Shown piece by piece: positions 9,124-16,955 of a stretch of 64,000 nt of DNA. Made by a program: the position numbers and the translations under genes. Source of the stretch: Sphingomonas sp. Leaf242 (lineage in GTDB: Bacteria; Pseudomonadota; Alphaproteobacteria; Sphingomonadales; Sphingomonadaceae). The notes beneath the pieces were generated by a model. It was not told the DNA's origin, made no database searches, and saw only the letters and a program-made list of their open reading frames with translations. The number at the start of each line of letters is the position of its first letter. Positions within the stretch are counted from its first letter, which is position 1. Location: the NCBI RefSeq assembly GCF_001422045.1, contig NZ_LMLW01000011.1:248505-312504 (forward strand). The letters run 5' to 3'.

Positions 9124-10239
9124 ATGGCGATGGATCAGACCGATTTTCAGCTCGGGCGGGACACCGCCGGAAAGCGCATCGTCGTGGCGATGTCGGGCGG
9201 CGTCGACAGCTCGGTCGTCGCCGCGCTCGCGCATGCCACCGGCGCCGAGACGATCGGCGTGACGTTGCAGCTGTACGATCACGGCGAAGCGGTGGGTCGT
9301 GCGGGATCGTGCTGCGCCGGCCGCGATATCCGCGATGCCCGCGCGGTGTGCGACCGACTCGGCATCGCGCATTACGTATTCGATCACGAAACGAGCTTTC
9401 GCGAGCAGGTGGTCGACAAGTTCGCCGACGAATATCTGGCGGGACGGACGCCGATCCCCTGCGTCCAGTGCAACATGGGGCCGAAGTTCACCGACCTGCT
9501 GAAGCTCGCGCGCGATCTCGGCGCGGATTGCCTGGCCACAGGGCATTATGTCCGGCGAGTCGAGGGCGTACAGGGTGCAGAACTCCACCGCGGCGCCGAT
9601 CCGGCGCGCGACCAGAGCTATTTCCTGTTCGCGACCACGCAGACGCAGCTCGACTATCTGCGTTTCCCCTTGGGTGGACTGCCCAAGGCGCGGGTGCGCG
9701 AGATCGCGGCCGAACTCGGGCTCGGAGTCGCCGCCAAGCCCGACAGCCAGGACATCTGCTTCGTGCCTGATGGCGATTATGCGGGTTTGGTGAAGAAGCT
9801 GCGGCCCGAGGCGGCGGAGACGGCGGGGGATATCGTCGATCTCGGCGGGGCCAAGCTCGGTGAGCACCGCGGGCTGATCCACTTCACCGTCGGCCAGCGG
9901 CGCGGGCTGGAGATCGGCGGCAGTCCCGAGCCACTCTACGTCGTCCGCGTCGAGCCCGCCACGAAGCGCGTGGTCGTCGGCCCCCGTCGCGCGCTCGCGG
10001 TCGAGGCGGCGCGGATGACGGACATCAACTGGCTCGGCCGCGACTTCACCGGGCCGGTGACCGCGAAGGTGCGCTCGATGGCCAAGCCCGTCCCTGCCCG
10101 TCTGGTCGGCGACCGGATCGTGTTCGATGCGCCGGAATACGGCGTCGCGCCGGGGCAGGCTGCTGTGTTGTATGCAGGCGAGCGCGTGCTTGGCGGCGGC
10201 TGGATCTCGGACACCGAGGCGGCACTCGTAGCCGCCTGA
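9124..10239 (+). CDS. mnmA: tRNA-specific 2-thiouridylase MnmA
   Basis: MnmA places sulfur on U34 of tRNA Lys, Glu and Gln, using ATP to adenylate the base. The PP-loop SGGVDSS is near residue 25. The catalytic cysteine sits in PCVQCN near residue 115 and the second, persulfide-forming cysteine in SQDICFVPDGDY near residue 215. The ARDQSYFLF block and the C-terminal beta-barrel (GQRRGLEIGG, GVAPGQAAVLY) are all present. The length (about 371 residues) is normal. Three start codons lie close together (GTG 9121, ATG 9124, ATG 9130) with no clear ribosome-binding site to choose between them; 9124 is used. Confidence 0.95.
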   Translation: MAMDQTDFQLGRDTAGKRIVVAMSGGVDSSVVAALAHATGAETIGVTLQLYDHGEAVGRAGSCCAGRDIRDARAVCDRLGIAHYVFDHETSFREQVVDKFADEYLAGRTPIPCVQCNMGPKFTDLLKLARDLGADCLATGHYVRRVEGVQGAELHRGADPARDQSYFLFATTQTQLDYLRFPLGGLPKARVREIAAELGLGVAAKPDSQDICFVPDGDYAGLVKKLRPEAAETAGDIVDLGGAKLGEHRGLIHFTVGQRRGLEIGGSPEPLYVVRVEPATKRVVVGPRRALAVEAARMTDINWLGRDFTGPVTAKVRSMAKPVPARLVGDRIVFDAPEYGVAPGQAAVLYAGERVLGGGWISDTEAALVAA

Positions 10240-10253
10240 CGCGTTCAGGGCGG

Positions 10254-10502
10254 ATGGATATCGAAGATCTACGCCGCCAGATGGAAGCCGCCGCCGCGGC
10301 GATGGATTTCGAGACCGCGGGAAAGTTGCGCGATCAGATCAGCGTATTGCGCGGTGGTGGGGAGGTCGCGGACACCGCGGGCCTGACGCGGCAACAGCCC
10401 GGCGCGATGGGGCTTGGGACGAGCCAGCAGCGGATGACGCCGCCGCCGGGCTGGGTGAAACCGAAGAAGCCCGATCCGATGACCAAGGGGCGGAAGCGGT
10501 AG
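10254..10502 (+). CDS. UVR-motif small protein
   Basis: The 82-residue protein opens with a UvrB/UvrC interaction motif (DLRRQMEAAAAAMDFETAGK, residues 5-24, continuing LRDQI), the helical hairpin by which UvrB and UvrC contact each other. The rest is a disordered Gly/Pro/Gln-rich segment ending in a basic KKPDPMTKGRKR tail. It follows mnmA by 14 bases and may be co-transcribed. Its function is unknown; nuclease or ATPase domains are absent, so it is at most an adaptor. Confidence 0.8.
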   Translation: MDIEDLRRQMEAAAAAMDFETAGKLRDQISVLRGGGEVADTAGLTRQQPGAMGLGTSQQRMTPPPGWVKPKKPDPMTKGRKR

Positions 10503-10512
10503 CACTTCTTTG

Positions 10513-10538
10513 CCCCCCTCCCTTCCAGGGAGGGGGGA
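10513..10538. terminator. Hairpin between convergent UVR-motif and phzF-like genes
   Basis: CCCCCCTCCC and GGGAGGGGGG form a perfect 10-bp stem with a five-base loop between two converging genes. It could terminate both, although T-runs are weak. Confidence 0.5.
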
Positions 10539-10555
10539 AGATCACGGCACCTGAA

Positions 10556-11347
10556 TCACGGCAGCAGGAACGTGCCTTCGATCGTCGTCACGCATGATCC
10601 GCCGAGCACCACCCGGTCGCCTTCGAGGCGACACGTCAGTTTCCCGCCGCGCGCACTCGCCTGATAGGCCGTAAAGCTGTTCCCCAAGGTCGGCGCCCAA
10701 TACGGCACCATCACCGCATGCGCCGAACCCGTCACCGGATCCTCGTCGATCGCATAGTACGGCGTGAACACGCGACTGACGATGTCGGTCACCTCTCCCC
10801 GGGCCGCGACGATTGCGACGATCGGGAATGCGGCCAACGCGACGTAGTTTGGCTTCAAGTCGCGCACGATGGCCTCGTCGTCGACAATGACGAGCGCATA
10901 GCCCTTCTCGTGCCACAAGGTCTCGACGGGCGACTCGATGTTCAACGCGGCGACGATCTCCGGAATGGCCTTCGGGCTCGGCCCCCAAGCCGGGAGCTCC
11001 AGCGTGTACCCGCTATCTGCACGAGCGACCTCCAGCATCCCAGCCTGCCGTGTCCGGAACCGCACCCGGTCGAGCGCTGTATCCGACGACAGCACGAAAT
11101 GCCCGCTCGCCAGCGTCGCATGGCCGCAGAGCGCAACTTCCGCACCCGGCGTGAACCAGCGCAGGTCGAAGTCCACGCCTTCGTCATCCGATGCGACGAT
11201 GAACGCGGTCTCGCTCAGGTTGTTCTCCTGCGCGATGTCCAGCAGCACGGCGTCTTCGAGCCAGGCCGACAGCGGCATCACCGCCGCCTGATTGCCGCCG
11301 AACGGCGTGTCGGAGAACGCATCGATCTGCGCGAACGGTATTCTCAT
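10556..11347 (-). CDS. PhzF family isomerase
   Basis: The 263-residue protein is a PhzF/YddE-type epimerase-isomerase. It opens with the family N-terminus (FAQIDAFSDTPFGGNQAAVM), has the catalytic glutamate in NNLSETAFI (E46), the DLRWFTPGAEVALCGHAT core, and the second-domain motif DEDPVTGSAHAVMVPYW. No phenazine genes are nearby, so a role in phenazine synthesis is unlikely. Other members act on small metabolites that are mostly unknown. It is followed on the minus strand by the hairpin at 10513-10538. Confidence 0.92.
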   Translation of the reverse strand: MRIPFAQIDAFSDTPFGGNQAAVMPLSAWLEDAVLLDIAQENNLSETAFIVASDDEGVDFDLRWFTPGAEVALCGHATLASGHFVLSSDTALDRVRFRTRQAGMLEVARADSGYTLELPAWGPSPKAIPEIVAALNIESPVETLWHEKGYALVIVDDEAIVRDLKPNYVALAAFPIVAIVAARGEVTDIVSRVFTPYYAIDEDPVTGSAHAVMVPYWAPTLGNSFTAYQASARGGKLTCRLEGDRVVLGGSCVTTIEGTFLLP

Positions 11348-11384
11348 GCCTTAAGCCCTTTAGACGTGCGTGCCGAACCCTGGT

Positions 11385-12332
11385 TCAAACCCGCTTGCCA
11401 AACCAATGCGGTGTCACGTCCGCCTCGACTAGCGGATTGTCGGTGTCGACATGCCCCTCTGGATCGAGATGGATCAGCACCTCGACCTTGGGAAATGCGG
11501 TGCGCAAATTGCGTTCGACCGCCTCGACGATGTCGTGCGCGTGTTCCACGGTCAGATCGCGCGCGACCTCCATGTGGAACTGCGCGAAATCGTGGCTGCC
11601 GGAGCGCCGCGTGCGGAAATCGTGGATGCCGCGGATGCCGGGCTGGCGCGCGGCGACGTCGAGGAATTGGGTGCGCAGATCCTCGGGCCATTCCTTGTCC
11701 ATCAACTGGTCGATCGCGTTCGACGACGCCTGGAACGCGCCCCAGGCAAGCCACAGCGCGATGACGATCCCGAAGATCGGATCCGCGCCGCTCCACCCGA
11801 CATATTGATCGAGCACCAGCGCGACGATCACTGAGCCGTTGAGCAGCACGTCCGACTGGTAGTGCACGTTGTCCGCCAGGATCGCGACCGAGCCGGTCTG
11901 GCGGATGATGCGCCGCTGATAGGACAGCAGGAACACCGTGGCGACGATCGCGATCACCGACACGCCGATGCCGAAATCGGCCCCAGTGGTCGGCTGCGGA
12001 TCGCCGAACGCGAGGATCGCGCGCCACGCGATGCCGACCGCCGACGCGGTGATCAGCATGACCTGGAACAGCGCCGCGAGCGCCTCCGCCTTGCCGTGGC
12101 CGAAGCGGTGGTCGTGATCCGCTGGCGTTGCCGCCAGCCGCACGCCGTACAGCGTGACCAGCGACGCGAGCAGATCGAGCGCGGTATCGGCGAGCGACCC
12201 GAGCATCGCCACCGAGCCCGTCGACCATGCCGCAAAGCCCTTCAGCAGCAGCAGGAAACACGCCATCGCAACGCTGGCGAGCGCCGCGCGGGTTGCAAGA
12301 GGTATGACCCTGCGCCGTTCGTCCTGCGTCAT
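11385..12332 (-). CDS. Cation diffusion facilitator (zinc/iron-type metal exporter)
   Basis: The 315-residue protein has the six-helix CDF membrane domain and a C-terminal cytoplasmic metal-sensing domain. Metal-site residues are visible as the DTALD pair in helix 2 (near residue 52) and the second site in the following loop HDHRFGHGKAE. The C-terminal domain holds the FHMEVARDLTVEHAHDIVE block with its histidines. It exchanges divalent metal for protons at the inner membrane. The ATG overlaps the pdxH stop (ATGA), which fixes the start and implies translational coupling to pdxH. Confidence 0.93.
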   Translation of the reverse strand: MTQDERRRVIPLATRAALASVAMACFLLLLKGFAAWSTGSVAMLGSLADTALDLLASLVTLYGVRLAATPADHDHRFGHGKAEALAALFQVMLITASAVGIAWRAILAFGDPQPTTGADFGIGVSVIAIVATVFLLSYQRRIIRQTGSVAILADNVHYQSDVLLNGSVIVALVLDQYVGWSGADPIFGIVIALWLAWGAFQASSNAIDQLMDKEWPEDLRTQFLDVAARQPGIRGIHDFRTRRSGSHDFAQFHMEVARDLTVEHAHDIVEAVERNLRTAFPKVEVLIHLDPEGHVDTDNPLVEADVTPHWFGKRV

Positions 12333-12907
12333 GGGAACAACAGCCCTTCGCTCCAATTGCCGTCTTCGCGTGTGAACAGCCGGCGTTCGTGGAGCCGGTG
12401 CGCACGGTCCTGCCAGAACTCGATTCTGTTCGGGACGATCCGGTAGCCGCCCCAGTGTGGCGGTCGCGGCACGTCCTGGCCTTCGAACTTCGCGGTCATC
12501 TCTTCGACCCGGCGCTCGAACGTCTCGCGACTATCGAGCGGACGCGACTGGTCCGATGCCCATGCGCCAAGCCGTGAGTCCCGCCCGCGCGAGGCGAAAT
12601 AGGTGTCCGATTCGGCGTCGGTCGCGTGGCTGACCGGACCCTCGATCCGGATCTGACGGCGCAGCGATTTCCAGTGGAACAGCAGTGCGCCCTGCGGATT
12701 GGCGGCGAGCTCGCCTGCCTTGCGGCTTTCGCGGTTGGTATAGATCACGAAGCCGTCCGGGCCGTGGCCCTTCAGCAGCACCATGCGCACCGACGGCCGC
12801 CCCTCCGCGTCGGCAGTCGCGAGCGCGACCGCGTTCGGGTCGTTCGGCTCGGACTGCTTGGCTTCGGCGTACCAGCTGTCGAACAGCGTGAAGGGATCGT
12901 CTGACAT
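12329..12907 (-). CDS. pdxH: Pyridoxamine 5'-phosphate oxidase PdxH
   Basis: PdxH oxidises pyridoxine or pyridoxamine 5'-phosphate to pyridoxal 5'-phosphate with FMN. FMN-contact blocks are present: GRPSVRMVLLKGHGPDGFVI and TNRESRKAGELAANPQGALL. The substrate part follows with SDQSRPLDSRE, and the conserved PPHWGGYRI and WQDRAHRLHERRLF segments are at the C-terminus. With the start at MSDDPFTLF the protein has 192 residues, as expected. Earlier in-frame ATGs (12919 and beyond) add non-conserved sequence. It is first in a two-gene unit with the CDF exporter. Confidence 0.93.
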   Translation of the reverse strand: MSDDPFTLFDSWYAEAKQSEPNDPNAVALATADAEGRPSVRMVLLKGHGPDGFVIYTNRESRKAGELAANPQGALLFHWKSLRRQIRIEGPVSHATDAESDTYFASRGRDSRLGAWASDQSRPLDSRETFERRVEEMTAKFEGQDVPRPPHWGGYRIVPNRIEFWQDRAHRLHERRLFTREDGNWSEGLLFP

Positions 12908-13017
12908 GCCGCGCGCCATAGCGGGATTTGAGGCGGAACGAAACTTTGGAACGACTCTACCGTGCCGATGATTGACCCAGGTAATCGAATCGTTTCCGCA
13001 ACGAAGGAACACGCAAG

Positions 13018-13905
13018 GTGGCAGCGCGCGCGTATTGGCAGGGGCAGATCCGGCTAGCCCTCGTCTCGATTCCGGTCGAGATCTATTCCGCGACCAAGTC
13101 CGGCGCAGCGGTGTCCTTCAAGCAGATTCACGAGCCTTCTGGGCAGCCGATCCATTACGACAAGGTCGTCACCGGCGTCGGCCCGGTCGACGCCGACGAG
13201 ATCATGAAGGGCTATGAGGTCTCGAAGGGCGAATATGTGCTGCTCGAGCAGGACGAGATTGATGCGGTGAAGCTCGAATCGAAGAAGACGCTGGAGCTGA
13301 CGCAGTTCGTCGATGCGAGCGAGATCGACGTGCTCTATTACGAGAAGCCGTATTTCGTGGTGCCGGCGGATGACCTTGCGGAGGAGGCGTTCATCGTTCT
13401 GCGCGAGGCGTTGCGGCGGACCAAGAAGGTCGGACTCGGCCAGCTTGCAATGCGCGGGCGTGAATATGTCGTCAGCCTGAAGCCGTGCGGGCGCGGGATG
13501 GTGCTGGAGACGCTCCGCTACGCCGACGAGGTGCATAAGGCGCAGGGCTATTTTCGCGATATTCCCGACGATAAGCCATCGGAGGAGCTGTTGGAACTTG
13601 CCGAGGCGCTGATCGGGAAGCGAAGTGGCGATTTCCACCCGCAGGAGTTCCACGATCGCTATGTCGATGCGCTGAAGGACCTGATCGAACGCAAGCGCAA
13701 GTCGAACGGGAAGAAGATCATCGAGGACAAGGACACGGGCGGGAAGACGGGCTCGAACGTGGTCGATCTGATGGCGGCGTTGAAGAAGTCGATGGAGAAG
13801 AGCGGGGGGAGTGCCGCGGCGGAGAAGGCGCCGGCGAAGAAGGCCCCCGCCAAGCGGGCGCCTGCAAAGACGGGTGCCAAAGCCCCTGCGAAGAAGCGTG
13901 CGTAA
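13018..13905 (+). CDS. ku: Ku protein (bacterial non-homologous end joining)
   Basis: The 295-residue protein is a bacterial Ku. It starts with the family block (RAYWQGQIRLALVSIPVEIY), carries the KQIHEPSGQPIHYDKVV and KGEYVLLEQDEIDAVKLESK segments of the ring core, and ends in a Lys/Ala/Pro-rich tail (about residues 265-295) of the type that adds DNA binding. It binds broken DNA ends as a dimer and recruits LigD. The GTG start has AAGGAAC about 9 bases upstream. ligD follows about 190 bases later on the same strand, separated by two palindromic repeats. Confidence 0.95.
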   Translation: MAARAYWQGQIRLALVSIPVEIYSATKSGAAVSFKQIHEPSGQPIHYDKVVTGVGPVDADEIMKGYEVSKGEYVLLEQDEIDAVKLESKKTLELTQFVDASEIDVLYYEKPYFVVPADDLAEEAFIVLREALRRTKKVGLGQLAMRGREYVVSLKPCGRGMVLETLRYADEVHKAQGYFRDIPDDKPSEELLELAEALIGKRSGDFHPQEFHDRYVDALKDLIERKRKSNGKKIIEDKDTGGKTGSNVVDLMAALKKSMEKSGGSAAAEKAPAKKAPAKRAPAKTGAKAPAKKRA

Positions 13906-13913
13906 CGCTTCTC

Positions 13914-13972
13914 CTTGTTTCCCCGCGAAGGCGGGGACCCAGTCTGGGCTCCCGCCTTCGCGGGAGAACAAG
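13914..13972. repeat. Palindromic intergenic repeat (CTTGTTTCCCCGCGAAGGCG type)
   Basis: The left arm CTTGTTTCCCCGCGAAGGCG pairs with the right arm CGCCTTCGCGGGAGAACAAG around a short centre, directly after the ku stop codon. It may also work as a terminator for ku. Confidence 0.7.
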
Positions 13973-13998
13973 CTTATAGGGGCGACCACCCCCTCCCC

Positions 13999-14080
13999 CG
14001 TCATCCCAGCGAAAGCTGGGATCTCCCCATTGCAGACCTTCCCCTCGCGGCGCGAGGTCCCGGCTTTCGCCGGGATGACG
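13999..14080. repeat. Palindromic intergenic repeat (CGTCATCCC type)
   Basis: The left end CGTCATCCCAGCGAAAGCTG and right end CGGCTTTCGCCGGGATGACG are inverted copies, each carrying its own internal hairpin. It ends 17 bases before the ligD start. Relatives sit at 20501, 30302 and 35322. Confidence 0.7.
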
Positions 14081-14097
14081 AAGACGGGACGCTATTG

Positions 14098-16629
14098 ATG
14101 GCCACGCCCCCGGATCCGCTAGCCCTTTACAATACCAAGCGGAACTTCACCAAGACCGCCGAACCAGCCGGCACACTAGACCCCGGCAACGGCAACAGCT
14201 TCATGGTCCAGAAGCACGACGCCACCCGCCTCCACTGGGACTTCCGCCTCGAAATCGACGGCGTCCTCAAAAGCTGGGCGGTCACGCGCGGCCCCAGCCT
14301 CGACCCTAACGAAAAGCGCCTCGCCGTCCGCACAGAGGATCATCCGCTCAGCTACGCCACGTTCGAAGGCACGATCCCCGCGGGCGAATATGGCGGCGGC
14401 ACGGTGATGCTGTGGGATCGCGGCACATGGTCGCCGATCAAGGGCAAGTCGGCCAAGGACCTCGACAAGGGCCACCTCCACTTCGTCCTCGATGGCGAAC
14501 GGATGAAGGGCGAATGGCTGCTGATCCGCCTGAAGCCGCGCGCGAAGGAGAAGCGCGAGAACTGGTTGCTGCGCAAGATCGACGATGCGGCAGCGGGCGG
14601 TACCGACACGCTGGTGGAAGAAGCGCTGACCAGCGTCTCGACCGGGCGGACGATGATCGAGATCGAGGAGGGCAAATCCTCCCCGGCACGGGGAGGGGGA
14701 CCAGCGAAGCTGGTGGAGGGGGCGGCCCGCAAGAGCACCGCCAGCCGTAAAGGTGTCGCCAGCGGCAAGCCCCCCTCCACCACCGCGAAAGCTCGCGGCG
14801 GTCCCCCTCCCCGTGCCGGGGAGGAATTTCAGGACCTCCAGCTTTGCACCCTGGTCGACGCCGTCCCCACCGGCTCCGCCTGGCTGCACGAGGTAAAATA
14901 CGACGGCTACCGCGCGCTGATCTCCGTCGCCAACGGCAAGGCGAAGGTCTTCACCCGCACCGGCCTCGACTGGACCGACAAATTCGCCGCGATCGCCGCC
15001 GCCGCCGCCAAGCTCCCGGTAAAATCCGCGCTGATCGACGGCGAGATCGTCGCGTTCAAGGACGGCCACCCCGATTTCTCGACGCTGAAGGACGCGATCT
15101 CCGCGGGCGGCGACATGACGCTGTTCGCGTTCGACCTGCTCGCACTCGATGGCGAAGACCTGACCGGCCTCTCCAACCTCGACCGCAAGGCACGCCTCCA
15201 ACCGCTGATCCCCGAGGACGAGGACCGCCTCCGCTATTCCGACCATGTGATCGGCGCGGGCGAGCAATTGTTCGAGACGATGTGCCGCGAGGGCCTCGAA
15301 GGCATCGTCTCGAAACGCGCCGACGCGCCCTATGCGGGCAAGCGGACCAAGGCGTGGCTCAAGGTCAAATGCACGCACCGCCAGGAATTCGTGATCGTCG
15401 GCTGGCTGCCATCCGACAAGAAGCGGGGGTTCAAGTCGCTGTTGCTCGGCGTCCGCGAGGGCAAGGGCTACCGGTACGCGGGGAAGGTCGGCACCGGCTT
15501 CGGTCAGGCGTTGATGGACGAGATCCGCGACAAGCTCGACGCGCTCGACCGCAAGACGCCGACGGTCGAGGCCCCCAAGGCTGCGGTTCGCGGCGCGAAG
15601 TGGGTGGCGCCGAAACTGGTCGCGGAGGTCGCGTTTGCCGAGGTCACGCCCGACGGCGTGCTCCGCCATTCGAGCTTTATTGGCCTGCGCGAGGACAAGG
15701 CGGCGAAGGACGTCGTTGCCGAGACGCCCGCGCCGCTGCCGGATGTGGAGGAAGCCGCGGCTCCCGCGACCAGCATCAAGGTCAGTAGCCGCGACCGCGT
15801 GATCTTCGACAAGTCGGACGTCACCAAGGGCGATCTCGCGGATTATTATGTCGCGGTCTCGGGCATCATGCTGCCGGTCGCGGGCAATCGCCCGATCAGC
15901 CTCGTCCGCTGCCCCCAGGGCCGCTCGCGCGCGTGCTTCTTCCAGAAACATGACGCGGGGAGCTTCGGCGACGCGGTGCATCAGGTGCCAATCCGCGAGA
16001 AGGACGGCTCGACCGAGGACTATCTGTACGTCGACGATGCCGACGGGCTGGTCGCGTGCGTGCAGATGGGGACGATCGAGTTCCACGGCTGGGGATCGTC
16101 GAACGCGGCTCTGGAGAAGCCCGACCGACTGATATTCGATCTCGACCCCGACGAGGGGCTCGACTTCGGCGACACGAAGAAGGCGGCCGAGCATCTTAAG
16201 AACCAGCTGGCCGAACTGGGGTTGGTCAGCTTCCCGATGCTCTCGGGCGGCAAGGGCGTGCACGTGGTCGTGCCGCTCACACCCGAAGCCGAGTGGCCGG
16301 CGGTGAAGGATTTCGCCGATCGCTTCGCGCGGGCAATGGCGGGCGCCGATCCCGAGCGCTTCGTCGCGACGATGGCGAAGGCGAAACGCAAGGGGCGGAT
16401 CTTTATCGACTGGCTTCGTAACCAGCGCGGCGCGACCGCGGTGATGCCGTATTCGGCGCGGGCTCGGGCTGGGGCGCCGGTGGCGGCGCCAGTGTCTTGG
16501 ACCGAGTTGCGGGATACCGAAACGGCGGCGAGATGGGGTGTGCGGGATGGCGCGGAGTTGATCGAGCGGGCCGGGTCGCGGGCGCTGGCGGGCTGGGGTG
16601 TGGCGGATCAGGTGCTGCCGGATTTATGA
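14098..16629 (+). CDS. ligD: ATP-dependent DNA ligase D (LigD: phosphoesterase-ligase-polymerase)
   Basis: LigD repairs double-strand breaks with Ku. The 843-residue protein has three domains in the order 3'-phosphoesterase, ligase, polymerase/primase. The phosphoesterase carries the histidines of KHDATRLHWDFRLE (near residue 40). The ligase lysine is in EVKYDGYRA (near residue 266), with later nucleotidyl-transferase blocks ALIDGEIVAF and EGIVSKRADAPY. The polymerase holds the DLDPDEGLDF acidic pair and SGGKGVHVVVPL. Residues 193-244, between phosphoesterase and ligase, are encoded by a complete palindromic repeat that is read in frame. The start at 14098 is preferred because the 61 upstream codons are translated repeat DNA. 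Confidence 0.95.
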   Translation: MATPPDPLALYNTKRNFTKTAEPAGTLDPGNGNSFMVQKHDATRLHWDFRLEIDGVLKSWAVTRGPSLDPNEKRLAVRTEDHPLSYATFEGTIPAGEYGGGTVMLWDRGTWSPIKGKSAKDLDKGHLHFVLDGERMKGEWLLIRLKPRAKEKRENWLLRKIDDAAAGGTDTLVEEALTSVSTGRTMIEIEEGKSSPARGGGPAKLVEGAARKSTASRKGVASGKPPSTTAKARGGPPPRAGEEFQDLQLCTLVDAVPTGSAWLHEVKYDGYRALISVANGKAKVFTRTGLDWTDKFAAIAAAAAKLPVKSALIDGEIVAFKDGHPDFSTLKDAISAGGDMTLFAFDLLALDGEDLTGLSNLDRKARLQPLIPEDEDRLRYSDHVIGAGEQLFETMCREGLEGIVSKRADAPYAGKRTKAWLKVKCTHRQEFVIVGWLPSDKKRGFKSLLLGVREGKGYRYAGKVGTGFGQALMDEIRDKLDALDRKTPTVEAPKAAVRGAKWVAPKLVAEVAFAEVTPDGVLRHSSFIGLREDKAAKDVVAETPAPLPDVEEAAAPATSIKVSSRDRVIFDKSDVTKGDLADYYVAVSGIMLPVAGNRPISLVRCPQGRSRACFFQKHDAGSFGDAVHQVPIREKDGSTEDYLYVDDADGLVACVQMGTIEFHGWGSSNAALEKPDRLIFDLDPDEGLDFGDTKKAAEHLKNQLAELGLVSFPMLSGGKGVHVVVPLTPEAEWPAVKDFADRFARAMAGADPERFVATMAKAKRKGRIFIDWLRNQRGATAVMPYSARARAGAPVAAPVSWTELRDTETAARWGVRDGAELIERAGSRALAGWGVADQVLPDL
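14674..14829. repeat. Palindromic repeat inserted in frame within ligD
   Basis: This 156-bp element has outer ends AAATCCTCCCCGGCACGGGG and CCCCGTGCCGGGGAGGAATT in inverted orientation, and inner inverted pieces CCAGCGAAGCTGG and CGCGAAAGCTCGCG. It closely matches the intergenic element at 19449-19583. Its length is exactly 52 codons, it has no stop in the ligD frame, and its product is a Gly/Pro/Ala/Lys-rich linker. Confidence 0.85.
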
Positions 16630-16646
16630 GCGGCCCCCTCCACTAG

Positions 16647-16754
16647 CACCACCCCGGCGAAGGCCGGGGCCCAATTGGAAAGGTGGTGGTAACGGCGCGA
16701 TGCCCTTCATTATCGCCGTCTCCCAATTGGGCCCCGGCCTTCGCCGGGGTGGTG
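16647..16754. repeat. Palindromic intergenic repeat (CACCCCGGCGAAGGCCGGGG type)
   Basis: Arms at 16647-16678 and 16722-16754 are inverted copies (ACCCCGGCGAAGGCCGGGGC and its reverse complement, both continuing through CCAATTGG). It lies 18 bases after the ligD stop, in the 326-base gap before the ATP-grasp gene. Confidence 0.75.
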
Positions 16755-16787
16755 GTTTGTGGAGGCGACAGCTCGTTCCCTTACTGC

Positions 16788-16863
16788 TCCCTCGCGAACG
16801 CGGGGGGCCAAGGTAACTGCACGCAGCACTTGGGATTCCTGGGCCCCCGCGTTCGCGAGGGAA
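16788..16863. repeat. Palindromic intergenic repeat (TCCCTCGCGAACGCGGGGG type)
   Basis: TCCCTCGCGAACGCGGGGG and the inverted CCCCCGCGTTCGCGAGGGA flank a centre of about 35 bases. It is the second of two different palindromic elements in the same spacer. Nothing else was recognised between it and the ATP-grasp start except a G-rich box just before it. Confidence 0.7.
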
Positions 16864-16955
16864 CAGGAGTAGGCGCGGGCGCGGAACGACAATTTATGTT
16901 GCACCGCCGCGTTGAAAGGTGAAACACCGCCGCCTGTATTCGGGGGCTTGAGGCA

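Noticed and set aside
8947..9882. Upstream continuation of a long minus-strand open frame opposite mnmA
   Set aside because: It is antisense to a strongly conserved gene and its translation has no family resemblance; only the last 80 codons outside mnmA are kept as a weak small ORF.
11900..12405. Alternative long minus-strand frame through the CDF transporter
   Set aside because: Out of frame with the conserved transporter; Arg/Gly-rich shadow.
13915..14097. Longer N-terminus for LigD
   Set aside because: The 61 extra codons are translated intergenic repeats without similarity to LigD proteins.
14176..16263. A 695-codon open frame on the minus strand opposite ligD
   Set aside because: High-GC coding DNA keeps a complementary frame open; the translation is rich in Arg, Asp and Leu in shadow fashion and the plus strand is clearly LigD.
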